Part shown: in pieces, positions 53,565 to 64,000 of the stretch
Numbering within the stretch: the first letter of the stretch is position 1
Layout of the letters: each line of letters starts with the position of its first letter
Assembly (NCBI GenBank): GCA_000733355.1
Contig: JNVV01000001.1
Location: 774,208-838,207, forward strand
Direction of reading: 5' to 3'
From: Falciphora oryzae
Lineage: Eukaryota; Ascomycota; Sordariomycetes; Magnaporthales; Magnaporthaceae
DNA length: 64,000 bases
Notes under the pieces: generated by a model
Database searches by the model: none
What the model saw: the letters and a program-made list of their open reading frames with translations, nothing else
What the model was told of the DNA's origin: nothing
Position numbers and translations under genes: made by a program

Positions 53565-56017
53565 ATGACTGCTTCCGACGGCGGCGACGACAGCTTTGTC
53601 GCCCGCTGGGTCTCACGCAACCGGCAGGGGAGTGCCCCGGATCTCCCAGCCATGTCGCACGGTAACCGCGCTCGCTCGTCCAGCATCGCCTCTTCGTCCG
53701 ACGACGAGGACAGCGGTGCGCGCCTGAGCACACTCAGCCTGAATGACTCTCCCGACCATGTTGGGTTCCGGTGAGCCTTCCCTTGATATGATTCTTTCCA
53801 CCTAGTGTCTGCTGTGTGGTCACCCAACCTGAGTCTAACATTTATTCATAGGCACCCCAAGATCATTGGCCACACAGTCCATGGCAACCAGACCATGTTC
53901 GGCACGAGGCCGGTTGCAACCGAGCCACGCCATGCTGAGGACGGTTCCACGTCTCGCTTTGAGCTCGGCAAGAAACCGTCTGGTGACGTGTTCTTGTCCT
54001 CGCCCGGCCACCCCTCTATGAGCCATCAGGGCAATGGCCGCCTTACTGTCATCCAGCGTGATGCAGCCGCGCACGGCAATGGCGACAGCCTTGGCTTGCT
54101 CGCCCACCCCACTATGGACCGTCAGGCCAATAGCCCCACCACCGTCATTCAACGTGATGCGGCCACGCACGGCAACGACGGCCTTGGCTCACCGGCCCGC
54201 GTGCTACGGAACCGGTCTTCGAACATCAGCGGCCGACACCAGGTCGGTGGCGTCGATGCCCAGGGTATCTATCCGCCGACGGCTTGCGTCTTCGTCGCCA
54301 AGTAAGTGCAGATCTTTGAAGCCTCATCGTTCATTTGTACCGTGTTGCTCACTATTCCACGCAAAGTCTGCCTGAGCCTAAGGAAGACCGAGCCCTCGAG
54401 GCAGCTGTTACTCGCGAGTTCAGCAAGTACGGCACTGTGTTCGTCAAGATCCGTCGAGACCCTCACCACATGCCCTTCGCGTTCTGCCAGTTCACGGTAA
54501 GCCTTCGACCTGACACCCCCGTCGACTCTGTTGTTCTTTGCTGACCCGCCCGTGCGTGCTTGACAGAACAATGAGGATGCAAAGGTCGCCATGGAGCTAG
54601 CCAAAGGTGCTGTGGTTCTCGGGCGTCCCTGCCGCACCGAGATGGTCAAGGCAAACCGTAAGTCACGTCATGCCAGCTTCAGCGGAGCAGAGCAGTCGCC
54701 GCGCGTCTACTGACATAGCCCAGGGGCCTTTTTCATCTATCGTCGCCGAGGAGGCCCAATTACTCTGGAGGAGGCCAAGTCGGTTCTCGAACAGTACGGC
54801 GCCTTGGTGAGTGCCGAGTACTCGATTCGGCTCCAGTCAGAGCTCGAGGTGGATGCTGTCGTCATTGTCGAGTTCGCCACATTCGATCCCACTCGTGATC
54901 TTCAGTCGGTACGTGATCGTCTCACCCCCAGCAAACTTGAGTGGCTCTTGGCTGCTAATTATAGAGGAATGTGTCTAGGCTTTCCGCAACAACGACACTT
55001 ACCGTGTCGACGCGGTGGACTCCCGGAGGGGCGGCCTTCCTCGTCGCAATGACGCAGATGAGGTCTTCCTGAACCAGTACGAGATCGATCGCCGCTCCAT
55101 CTTCGTGGGCAATCTGCCCGTCCACGTCGAGGAGGATGCGGTCACGGAGCTGTTCTCCAGCATTGGCACGGTCAACAAGGTGCAGCTCATCAAGAAGACG
55201 ACCAACTTCGGTATAGTTTCCAACCGCCACCATACTCATACCCCCCTGCTCTATGTACTGACTAGAGCTGTTAGGCACTCGTGCTTTCGCGTTCGTCGAG
55301 TTTGACCGAGCGGATACACCCGAGACTGCAGTCTCGCGATTCGTAAGTTGATACACTTCCTCCACCCCAGACCCCCACCGTCATCAGAACCGGATGGTAA
55401 CTGTTTGTTCTTAGCACGATCACTACTTCCGGGGCTGCCAGATTCGCGTGGAGCGCAAGGTTGGCCGAGAGCAGACCCCCCGCAGGGTTCGCTCGCAGTA
55501 TCTCCCCCAGAGCCGGTCGCCTGACAAGGCCTCTGACAAGTTGACGCCCACTACCCCTAGGGCTCAACCCAGCGTGGGTAGGCTCAATCAACGCGATGCA
55601 TCTGACGGACAGTCAACCCCAGGCCTGGCGCAATCCGTCCCCCCCGCGTGGAACTGGATGTATCCTGCTCAATCGCCTACGCAGCTGGCTTTTAACAGCC
55701 AAGCCTTTGTTGGTGGCTCTGCTGCCTCGTATGGACCCCATATTGGCCACCCGGCCGGCCCCGTCACTCCGCAGTCGCCGGAGTCGTTCAACCCATACGC
55801 TGCAGCCTACTACAGCCCCATCTGGCCCGGCATCCCTTTTGTCCAGAACCCAGTGGCTGGTGCGATGCCATCCTTCTACACCACGTACGGCACCCCTACT
55901 GTCGCGGGGTTCTTGGACCAGGACAACTCGAACGAAGGCCTCGACACCCCGACTCGAACTCACCGTGCGACCACGAGCAACAATGATATTGACCGCGACG
56001 ACGTGAGCGCCGCCTAG
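53565..56017 (+). CDS. RNA-binding protein with several RRM domains
   Basis: The 654-aa protein probably binds mRNA; its targets are unknown. Exons are 53565-53770, 53852-54301, 54367-54496, 54567-54657, 54724-54908, 54979-55210, 55275-55342 and 55415-56017, with all phases consistent. The N-terminal 215 residues are disordered. They include a duplicated segment: HQGNGRLTVIQRDAAAHGNGD and a related RQANSPTTVIQRDAATHGND copy. RRM 1 starts at TACVFVANLPEP (RNP2) and has MPFAFCQFT as RNP1. A diverged central RRM-like region follows (AFFIYRRRGG to VVIVEFATF). The last RRM has RSIFVGNLPV and TRAFAFVEFD. The C-terminus is Pro/Tyr/Ser-rich (NPYAAAYYSPIWPGIPF). RNP motifs cross several introns, supporting the exon model. 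A 40-bp minisatellite lies 200 bp past the stop and may be in the 3' UTR. Confidence 0.9.
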
Positions 56018-57586
56018 GGATATTGCAACATCCACGGCATCGCCTCTCCACGCTTGATGTTGTGCCCAGATTCCCGGCACACGCTTCGGTTTGTCTCTTG
56101 TCTTTTCCCCGCCATCCTCATGGCCTCAGCTCCCCATACATGTTTGATGCGATGTGATTGTTGGTGATTGTCGCCTTATCCCCATTGGGTCTGTTCCCTC
56201 ATGACCGATGCACACGCATGGGCGTCTTGACTAGGAGCCTGCTCCTGGTTTTCATTGTACGGAGCGGGCGACTCTTCTTGGAACTCCCGTCTGGTCTTCA
56301 TTACACGGAACCCTTGGTTCGGAGCTTGCATTGGTTTTCATTGCGCAGGCACCTTTCCTCGGAACTTCCATCTAAGTTTGATGACGTGGAACTCTTGGTT
56401 TGAATCTTGCTCTGGTGTTCACGATATGGGCACCTTTCCTCGACGCTTCCGTCTGGGTTTCATTGCACGGAACCCTTGGCTCGGAGCCTGCATTGGTTTT
56501 ATTGCGCAGGCACCTTTCCTCGGAACCTCCGTCTAATTTCATTGCATGGGCGGCTTTACTCGGAACCTCATTCTGGTTTTCACTGCTTGGGCCTCCTCCT
56601 GGTTTTCATTGAATGGGGCGGCCCTGGCTCAGGATATGCCACCCACGCGTTCTTCTAATCTTATGTTCACGGCGACCGATACGCCAAAGGGGGAAAGGGG
56701 GGATTCGTTGAATTGGGACAAAAAAAAGGGGGGGAGGAAAGAAAAGGGGAGAAAAAAAAGGGACAGGTTGCAAGGGCGGTGGGCAAAAGGAAGCTGCCCA
56801 AAAGGATTCTCATGATGGCGTTTACTGGTCGTAGCGGGGAAGGTTCAGGATGGCGGAGAGTGACAGCCGCGGGGCTGTCTGGTTCTCTGCCTCGTCCTGC
56901 TGGGTTTTGATTTTCGGCGTTGTCTTGTCATTTGAAAGGTTGTTTGGTCGCGATGCTACTCACATAGGTTGCTCAACGTCTAGTCATAGCTCTAGGTAGA
57001 TGGGGCTCGGATCCGTTGCTATTAATTCATCATGTATTGCGTTGCATTCTGGGCACGGCCTGTACCTTGCATCCGACTTTGGTGGTGTGCATCAACAGCC
57101 TTGGGAGGGTAGAGAGAACCTGCGGATTTTGGCCCTTCTGGCATCGGGCCGCGCATGGCGGAGGAAATCTGGTGACGAGATAGCGGCCGTGGTACCAAAA
57201 TAGATGAGCGTAATCATTAGCCCATCTCAGGGACATCCCACGAATTGGGGGTGTGAGGGGGAGCAAAATATTAAAATGATTATGGACGAGGAGGTACACA
57301 CGTTTCTCGGCGCCTTCGCCGTTCTAGGCTCTCAAAAATCTCGCTTCCCCACATGGGCGACACGTGAAGACAACCAGGCAAGAAAATTTCGTGCCCGTTT
57401 TTGGGAAGAGGTGTGACAGTTATAAAGGAGCAGCAGCACCACTCTTCTTCGTGGGTGCAGAGAGGATCCGGTGCGGCACGGCGAGATCACATTGCGGACA
57501 GAGACGCACACGCACACGTCAACTCACTAGACATCCAAATACACCGCGCCAACCAAGAGACTACAGCCAAGGGCACCGGGCGCAGG
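56018..57586. other. Spacer after the RRM gene
   Basis: This 1.57-kb stretch contains the minisatellite at 56220-56620 and then a purine-rich segment (about 56692-56770). No gene is supported; ORFs inside the repeat are by-products of its period. Confidence 0.5.
56220..56620 (+). repeat. Minisatellite, about ten diverged 39-46 bp units
   Basis: Units begin with GG or GGG and mostly end in a variant of TTTTCATTGCAC. Lengths read 41, 46, 41, 40, 40, 41, 40, 39, 41 and a partial 26. Typical cores are CACCTTTCCTCGGAAC and ACCCTTGGTTCGGAGC. Units 3 and 7, and 4 and 8, are far more alike than neighbours are, so there is a higher-order period of about 162 bp (four units). The array starts about 200 bp after the stop of the RRM gene. 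Confidence 0.88.
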
Positions 57587-60043
57587 ATGGGGCAGCCATC
57601 GTACGAGGCATCGAATGCTATTGTCTATGTCACCTATGGCGCTTTCCTGTATGTAGACCAGGACCTAGTCGTCCCGACAGCTGAGGTGCTATGCTAACAT
57701 GGACGGGACCAAGGGTGCTTGGGACTGGCATTGCCTGGAGGATGAGGAACCAATCCAAGAGTGACTTCCTCAACGGAAACAGGACCCAGACCGGTCAGGA
57801 CCGCACGCCGTCTCGCCCGCCGAGGCGTGGGCCCTTCAATTCCTTGTTGCCCCCCGAGGGACCCGGCCCTGGCGGGCGGGCCATTGGATCTCCCTCCTCC
57901 TTTCTCCGCACGTGGGCGCATGCTGACCTGGACAACCCTGACTCCTAGCGCTTCCGCTGGCTCTGAACTTCATCGCCTCCGGTGAGTAGAGGTGGTGGCC
58001 GCGGGCTTGCGAGCACCAGCCGCCTCGCCGACGACCGAACTCCATGGCACGGCAAACCCCATTGGCAGCGATGGCGGTGGCCGACGGCTTTCTCAACCGA
58101 GTTTGATCTGGAGTATAAACTGGCGCCCTCAAGGCGGTGAGTATCTACAACCCATCCCATCGCCAGCCCTCGCTCTCGGGGGCGCCTGAAGCATCAAGGG
58201 GTCCGTCCGCCTAGACCGGTCGTCGGGTGTCTTGGGGGTGAAATCAGGACCCTCGGGAGCGGGGTTGCTGGGACTGCGGCTCACTACGGGTGCTGAGTCT
58301 CGGCGAGCACACGGATCCCAGCCTGGGCTTCGGCTTCTGGCTGGCCCGGTAGCTCGCCGAGGTGAAGCTGAGATCGTACCGTGATTACTCGATCAAGTTA
58401 ATGCTTGCGTGGGAAACGTGCTGCCGCTGCCATCGCCCCTTCCCGTCCCCGCTCCTCCCCCTGGGCCTCCCGTGGCGGCCATGCTGCCGACCTAACTGAC
58501 ACGATATAGCCATGGGATCCGGGATCCTCTTCGCTTACCCCCAGCTCGCCACGATTGCCGGCGTCCAGGGAGTGGTGGTGTACGCACTGTCGTCGGCACT
58601 GCCGCTACTGATATTCGCTGCCCTGGGACCGGCGATCCGGAGAAGGTGCCCTGAGGGATTTGTTCTCACGGAATGGGCTAGACAGCGCTACGGCGCCGTG
58701 GCCGCCCTCTACCTCGGATTCATGACGCTGCTGACCCTCTTTCTATACATGGTCGCCGAGCTGTCCGCCATCAGCCAGGTTGTGGCCACGCTGAGCAACC
58801 TGGAGGGGCTGCCCGTCGTGATCGTGCAGTGCGTTATAACGACGATATATACCTGTAAGACACAGATATCCCCTCCACGCATATACAAGGGCATGAAATA
58901 CACCCGGGACCGTCCCGGTGGTGGTGTTTGATAAGGGCTGACGGTAGAGCGCACATAAAAGCCATGGGAGGGTTCAAGATTTCGTTCCTCACCGACAACG
59001 TCCAGGGCGCCATGGTGCTGGGGCTCATTATCATTGCCACAATTACGATCGGTGTCGAGACCAGGATCGATCCTGCGCTTGTCGAGTCGTCGGGGCTGCT
59101 ACAGCCTAGCCTGCTCGGGTGGCAGCTGGTCTACATTCTGCCCGTGGCCATCTTGACCAACGACTTCTTCCTCTCGAGCTTCTGGCTGCGCACCTTCGCA
59201 TCCAAGACGGACCGCGACCTGTGGATCGGCGTGGGCTCGGCCAGCGCGGCGATCCTCTGCATCCTCACGCTGGTCGGCATCACGGGGCTGGTGGCTGTGT
59301 GGTCGGGCGCCTGGCCGGGGCCCGATAACGCCGACGGATCTGTGGCCTTCTTCACCCTGCTGCAGCTGCTGCCCAACTGGGTCGTTGGCATCGTCCTGGT
59401 CATGGCCGTGACGCTGAGCACGGCCGCTTTCGACAGCCTGCAGAGCGCCATGGTGTCGAGCGCATCCAACGACCTGTTCCGCAACCGGCTGGGCATCTGG
59501 TACATCCGGGGCGCCGTGGTGCTTGTCATCATCCCCGTTGTCGTCATCGCCCTGCGAGCGCCCAGCATTTTGCAGATATATCTCATCAGCGATATGGTCT
59601 CGGCCGCCACCATCCCCGTCCTGGTCCTCGGCCTCTCGGACCGCTACTTCTACTGGTGGCGGGGCTTTGACGTGGTCTGCGGCGGCCTGGGTGGCATCCT
59701 GTCTGTCTTCATCTTTGGAACGGCATACTATGGCGACGCCGAGGCTGGTGGCCGCCTCATCTTGCTGGAGCAGGGCCTGTACACGGGCGACTGGGGTGTG
59801 TTTGGCGCATTTGTTGCGGCCCCCGTCGGCGGCATGATCTTTGGCTTTTTCGCCATGCTGCTCCGGGTCAGCTTTCTTTTCGTCCAGGCCAAGCTTTCCG
59901 GCGGCCAGTTCACCGCGTTTGAGCGTCCGCTGGAGGAGAGTTCCACCATCTCCGGGGACGTGCTTGCCGATGGCGAGGCACGCGACGGGGACTCGGCTAA
60001 CCAGGAGCCAGGAATCGCCAAGTCGTCTGGCAGGTTCTTCTAA
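57587..60043 (+). CDS. Sodium:solute symporter family transporter (urea/DUR3-like)
   Basis: This is a plasma-membrane secondary transporter, about 12-13 membrane spans, of the SSS family that includes fungal urea and polyamine permeases; the substrate is not certain. Exons are 57587-57648, 57714-57793, 57949-57981 (33 nt), 58510-58854 and 58962-60043, giving 533 aa. The assembled N-terminus reads MGQPSYEASNAIVYVTYGAFL, then VLGTGIAWRMRNQSKSDFL, ALPLALNFIAS and AMGSGILFAYPQLATIAG, matching the usual start of these proteins. Later motifs are GFVLTEWARQRYG, ITTIYTSMGGFKISFLTDN and STAAFDSLQSAMVSSASNDL, the last near the sodium site. Intron 3 is 528 bp, long for this window, which hides the N-terminal third from simple ORF reading. 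The acceptor at 58961 was preferred over one at about 58949, which would insert HIKA-like residues. Confidence 0.87.
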
Positions 60044-60474
60044 ACACTGGCACTGTGGAGGCTGTGGATGAATGGATGAGGGAGAAGACGAGTACGAGGG
60101 AGGAGGGGGAAGGACTAGTGGTGGACGAGGAGAAGGGAAATTTGGTGGGTGGGTATGAGACGATGGTGGACAGGCGAGGCGGTGGCATGCGCGCCAACAA
60201 CAACATGCCCGAGCCTTTGATGAGTGGGATGGTCTCCATGCTATCGTTTTATCGATTAATCACCACGAGAAGCAGATAGCTACATCCATATCGTACAGGG
60301 CGCGGCGATGGCCAAATAATGATATGAAGTGGATCACACAAGCGTTGAGAACTCGCAGCTTTTCCTCATTTTTTTTCTTGCTCTTTCTCTCGTCTTCCCC
60401 CGCTCCCTGCACACGCTATTGTTTATGCACGGGCGACTATGCAGGTGCGCATGCTTCGCATGTGCTTCTTAGTA
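60044..60474. other. Convergent spacer between symporter and MBA1-like
   Basis: This 431-bp spacer has no gene. A short T-rich segment at 60360-60390 lies on the symporter side. Confidence 0.5.
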
Positions 60475-61391
60475 TCACCGGTGCTGCTGGCCGAGGATTT
60501 GCATTGCACGCTCCTCGGCATCAAGGCTTTCCAGGGTGGTCTCTTCGGCGTGGCCAAAAACGGCCCATTCGCCCGGGACGTACGTCTTGTAGTCAATAGG
60601 GCGGGTCAGGATCAGATTCTCGACGAGATCGACCGTCTTCTCGGAGCCTGGAACGGGAATGCCCCTCTTGGTGTCGTCGTACTGGGCCAGGCGCTGGCGG
60701 CTGCTGATGGCGACAACGACCTGGTGCATGAATGTGAGCTGACCGCCGGCCCCGGGAAGGGCGGCCAGCTTGTGGTCGACGATCCTGGGGAACTGCAGCG
60801 GATTTGTGTAGCGCTCCAGGGACCACTCGTAGCGGCGGCCCCTTGGCCGGCGGGCCAGCCTGGCCGAGAGGTCCTCGAAGAGCGAGGGCACGCAGACGCG
60901 GCGGAGCGTGTCCCTGTCGCTGGCGGCTAGGGCCTCCGACATGGTCCTGTGCAGCGCCTTGGCGGTCGGGATGAGGGAGGCGCGGTTGATGCGCAGGCGT
61001 GCGGTCTTGAAGAAGCCCGGCTTTGACGTGAACCAGCAGGCAGCGATGCGGAGGGCATCCAGCACGCGGAGTTTGGTGCGCGCCCACTGAAGCTTGATGC
61101 CCTCGGAGGGGTTTTGCCGCAGTGAGCGGAGCACCGGGGGAGGCACCATTGTCCCTGCACCAGCGGAGGCCCATCAGTCGTCAGCAAGGAGTCACTTGGT
61201 CGTCGGCCCCGTCGCTGTCTCGCCACAGCGTCCTGTCTATTCCCCGATCCACCACCGCACGTACCCGGAAGCATGAAAAGCCCGATCATGCTGCCGCCCT
61301 CAGACCCTTGCATGAGCGAGGGCGACGTGGTGCCTTTGACGAAGGCCCGCGTGGCCGACCTCATCGCGCCGGTACTGGGCCTGGGCGCCAT
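60475..61391 (-). CDS. MBA1: MBA1/mL45-like mitochondrial ribosome receptor
   Basis: Mba1 family proteins tether mitochondrial ribosomes to the inner membrane and help insert mitochondrially encoded subunits. Exons are 61391-61265 and 61154-60475, giving 268 aa. A Tim44-like fold is expected for the core: KTARLRINRASLIPTAKALH, MSEALAASDRDTLRRVC, SLFEDLSARLARRPRG, YEWSLERYTNPLQFPRIVDHK, then LVENLILTRPIDYKTYVPGEW near the end. The N-terminal MAPRPSTGAMRSATRAFVKG is basic and presequence-like. The ATG at 61391 is the first in frame; an upstream non-coding or coding exon cannot be excluded. The gene is divergent from EOS1 across 1.0 kb. Confidence 0.8.
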
Positions 61392-62404
61392 GGTAATTGG
61401 CGTGCCACTGTCTCGCCGGCGGACTCTGTTTTGGCGGCTCTCTGGCGCTGCCTGGCCGGTCGATCGATCAGACCCCGGTGGCGGGGTTTTTGGCGCACGA
61501 GAATGCGATGACTTCGGCTTAGAAGGTTTTCGGGGTGGGTGGGTAGGCAGGTATGCGCTCGCTTGTGTGTGCCTGGGTGCCCGGCTACTGTCGTCACTGT
61601 CTCCCGGTTTAGGTCGCAAAGGTAGAAAATTTAGCTCAGCATCCGCCACCAACCGCCGTCCCGCAGCTTGAGATTCTCGACCTCACCTTCGGATGCGTGT
61701 GTTTGGTACCCTCGCGGTTCATTCGGTTGTGCGGGCCCACCCGCAAAGATTCATGGCCTCCATTTTTTTTTTTCTTCGAGTTTTTTTTCTTCTTCTTTGT
61801 TATTATCGATAAGAGCTTGGTGGCCCGCCAAGGTTCAATGCTCCCCGGGCGGGATCCGCACTCCATTGCACCAACCCGCGCGATCCCTGGAAGCCCCTGG
61901 TCGCTGCTGTTCGACTGAGGAGTCAATTAATGGCCCTGCTCGTTTCGTGCCCGACGTCGTCGTCGCCGTCCTCGCACACCGCGGTCCACAGCCAGCCAGC
62001 CAGCAAGCCAGCGAGCCGCCAGCCCGCCCACCAGCCAGCCTTTGCCAACCCTGTTACACCGGCCGTAGTACCGACGGCTCCGATTGCTGCTGCGTATCCC
62101 CTGGACGGACGGACTGGGCGAAGCTCCGCTCGGCCTTTTGCGAAGCGTCATCATTTGGCGGCTGCTGCCCGACAGCGTCGCCCGCTCCCGCCGCCCCTCC
62201 CCATCGCCGACCAGGACACCGACTGCGCGAGAGCGTACAGACCAAGCCTGCATATGGGAGTAAAGGTTGTGGTGCTGGAGAGCCGAAGCGAGACCAAGAA
62301 AGAAAGACAGCAGGCACAACTGAGAAAGCAGATAGAGCACAGCGACGCGGGAAGCCAGGCACGGCCACCTCGGTCCCGTCGCCCTTCCGCTTTCCCCGAT
62401 CTTG
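61392..62404. other. Divergent promoter region, MBA1-like and EOS1
   Basis: This 1.0-kb region holds T-rich tracts at 61764-61800 and a CAGC/AGCC-type short repeat at about 61990-62042. Overlapping ORFs here (for example 61668-62405) are low-complexity and probably untranslated. Confidence 0.5.
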
Positions 62405-63478
62405 ATGCCCCTGCCCCATCGGCGCTCTGCCGGCAGCCTGAAACGCGTCCAGCAGGCAGCGAGGCCGTCCGTCGCCAAGCCCAATGCAGATGCCCACGCC
62501 GACCCCGCCGGCCACGAGCCGGCGTCCCCTGCTTCCGCCTCCCGCCCGGTAGTCGCCCCGACGCTGCTCCAGCCCCGGATCGCCGTTGTCCTCGGCGTCC
62601 CGGCCCCCTGGCACCGCCCCCTGTTTGCCTGTCGCCTGCTGTCCGTTGCCCCTGCCTTGTGGTTCGGCCTCCCGCCCGCCCTGCGCCTTCTCTTCCACCT
62701 CTATGCCGCCCTCCACCTCGGCCTCTCCCCGGCCTGCGACGCCCTCACTCCTGACCACCCACTGAACTACGGACTCACCGAGACTTTTCTGGCCATCATC
62801 TGGGTATGCCCCGCCGCCTCACTTACTCTGAAGGCTACCTGTGTGTGGTACCTGCCAGTTCCTGCGTTAACCATGGGCCCAACCCGGCGTGTCTTGTCTG
62901 TAGTGCGGAGCTTCTTCGTATCTGTCCTTCTTTTTTACGGACTGTCTTATGTCGCGATGGTCAGTTGTCCTTGTCGCCCTCGTGCAATCTCGCCGCTTCT
63001 ACCCTCCCAGACCCGAGACCCCAAATGGGACGAAACGAGTGGGCCATACTGACGCGAGCACGCGGCCCACCCCGCCGTCTTACACGGCTGCAGGCTTCTG
63101 AACTACACACCGCAGGCCACCATAGTGCGCCTCCTGGCCGTCAACGCGCTGAACGGCTACCTGACCTCGTGGGTCCTCTACCTCGCCGGCGGGTCCGAGG
63201 ACACCCGCCTGCTGCTGCCCGCTTGGATCGCCATTGCCACCATTTTGACCGCCATCTACCACACGACCCAGCGCAAGATCAACATCCGCAAGGAAACTTC
63301 AATATCAATAAGCGTCTTCTCCATCGCCAGCTTCACCAGCATGCTGTGCCTGCTAGCCCAGCTTTATCTAGGCCGCGCCGCTGACTACCCGACCATACCG
63401 CTGGTTTCCCTTGTCAGTCGGACGTGGGCTCTGGGTGCGCAGGTGTTGGATGTCTTGGATGCCGAGAACAGGGCATGA
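62405..63478 (+). CDS. EOS1: N-glycosylation protein EOS1
   Basis: Eos1 is an ER membrane protein linked in yeast to N-glycosylation and oxidative-stress tolerance. Exons are 62405-62803, 62904-62959 and 63094-63478, giving 279 aa. A Pro/Ala-rich N-terminus (about 60 aa) precedes LQPRIAVVLGVPAPWHRPL, a family-like start. Membrane spans follow, with TETFLAIIW joined to CGASSYLSFFFTDCLMSRW and then LLNYTPQATIVRLLAVNALN, across two introns. YHTTQRKINIRKETSISISV and a final hydrophobic segment complete the pattern. The ATG at 62405 is the first in frame; a TTG before it is not used. Confidence 0.87.
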
Positions 63479-63793
63479 TGTATACGGCTGGCCACGGTCG
63501 AGGCTGGCGTCGATGCTTCAGCATCAAGGCACCAGAATCAAGAAATTATTTTGGTCATGCAATTCAATCACACTTCTTTCCGCTTGTTTTCTATCTTTTC
63601 CTCAACGCTCGTCCCTTGTCCCACGCCCGTGTTGCACTAGTTTCAGTCACGCCTGTCGCTCATGTTGTTCATGTATACCCAACCCTTTGCTCATATAGCT
63701 GGCCATCCTTCCCTTGCCATTTCGTTCTATATCACCCACTTTGACTTGAGCTTACGTGTCGTCCAACAATTCATTGTTCACCTCCGGCCCGCC
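63479..63793. other. EOS1 downstream region
   Basis: This 315-bp AT-rich stretch is probably EOS1 3' UTR. No gene was seen. Confidence 0.5.
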
Positions 63794-64000
63794 ACGACGC
63801 CCAAATAAAAACCCGCTGTTCCGACAACGCTAATTGGAACCCCCCAATACCTGAATTTATCCTGTAGGTCTCATTTCCTGTTTCCTGTACCCTTTCCCAT
63901 TTCCTATACCATTGCGTACCTGTTGTATGCCAAAAAAAAAAAAAAAAAAAAAAAAAAATCAATTTAGGGGTACCAATTATAAGTTTTGGGGTGTTTGAAC
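63794..64000 (+). mobile_element. Short inverted-repeat element, copy 3 (cut by window end)
   Basis: The left end ACGACGCCCAAATAAAAA is nearly identical to the left end of copy 1 and to the right-end repeat of copy 2. It continues with AACGCTAATTGGAACCCCC, TTTCCTGT-type units, a 27-A run (63932-63958) and CCAATTATAAGTTTTGGGGTG. The right end and the second flank lie outside the window, so a target duplication cannot be checked. Confidence 0.78.

Noticed and set aside
56255..56536. ORF of 93 codons with a repetitive translation
   Set aside because: It lies wholly inside the minisatellite; its regularity comes from the 40-bp period, and the unit length is not a constant multiple of three.
1..64000. 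Secondary-metabolite or virulence gene cluster
   Set aside because: No PKS, NRPS, terpene synthase or tailoring-enzyme genes were seen; the regulator, reductase and transporter are far apart among housekeeping genes.

Overview
The window looks like nuclear DNA of a filamentous ascomycete, most likely a Sordariomycete. Genes are split by short introns (mostly 50-150 bp) with GTRAGT-like donors and branch sites such as GCTAAC. Coding regions are GC-rich, intergenic spaces run 0.4-3 kb, and the gene content is typical of these fungi (Zn2Cys6 regulator, Erf2, Sls1, Eos1, NSE3, TYW3). The EF-1alpha protein is unusually long (473 aa). That may point to a particular order such as Magnaporthales, but this is only a suspicion. 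I see no rRNA, tRNA, CRISPR or bacterial-type feature.

Layout. 1-0.5 kb: an inverted-repeat element with a perfect 9-bp target duplication. 2.4-5.9 kb: a nine-exon Zn2Cys6 transcription factor (+). 7.7-10.9 kb: importin beta-1 (-). 13.2-15.2 kb: 2-isopropylmalate synthase (-). 16.6-18.5 kb: ferric reductase (-). A 3.1-kb gene-free stretch follows. 21.6-23.5 kb: a MICOS subunit (+) converging on the wybutosine enzyme TYW3 (-). 24.2-26.2 kb: palmitoyltransferase Erf2 (-). 27.4-28.0 kb: a small mitochondrial membrane protein (+). 29.4-33.9 kb: PAPS reductase (-) and phosphoserine phosphatase (+), divergent. 34.4-36.9 kb: an unidentified AT-hook-like acidic protein (-). 37.9-38.4 kb: ISD11 (-). 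38.8-40.2 kb: an unidentified zinc-cluster protein (-). 40.6-41.1 kb: the tiny splicing factor SF3B5 (+). 41.4-42.7 kb: NSE3 (-). 43.3-45.6 kb: SLS1-like (+). 46.3-48.6 kb: TEF1 (-), with a second element copy in its upstream region. 50.7-51.6 kb: CIA30 (-). 53.6-56.0 kb: an RRM protein (+), followed by a minisatellite. 57.6-60.0 kb: a sodium:solute symporter (+). 60.5-61.4 kb: an MBA1-like mitoribosome receptor (-). 62.4-63.5 kb: EOS1 (+). 63.8-64.0 kb: a third, cut-off element copy.

How the genes fit together. Seven genes serve mitochondria: MIC19, the small membrane protein, ISD11, SLS1-like, CIA30, MBA1-like and, in many fungi, LEU4. They cover cristae, Fe-S assembly, complex I assembly and mitochondrial gene expression. 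The divergent pair MET16/SER2 supplies sulfide and serine, the two precursors of cysteine. Everything else is housekeeping and scattered, as expected for a fungal chromosome. There is no secondary-metabolite cluster. The items that look least described are the short inverted-repeat element family, the higher-order minisatellite behind the RRM gene, several extreme micro-exons, and two or three lineage-restricted proteins.

CDS spans below include introns; exon coordinates are given in the evidence. They are my own reading of splice sites and reading frame and have not been checked against RNA.
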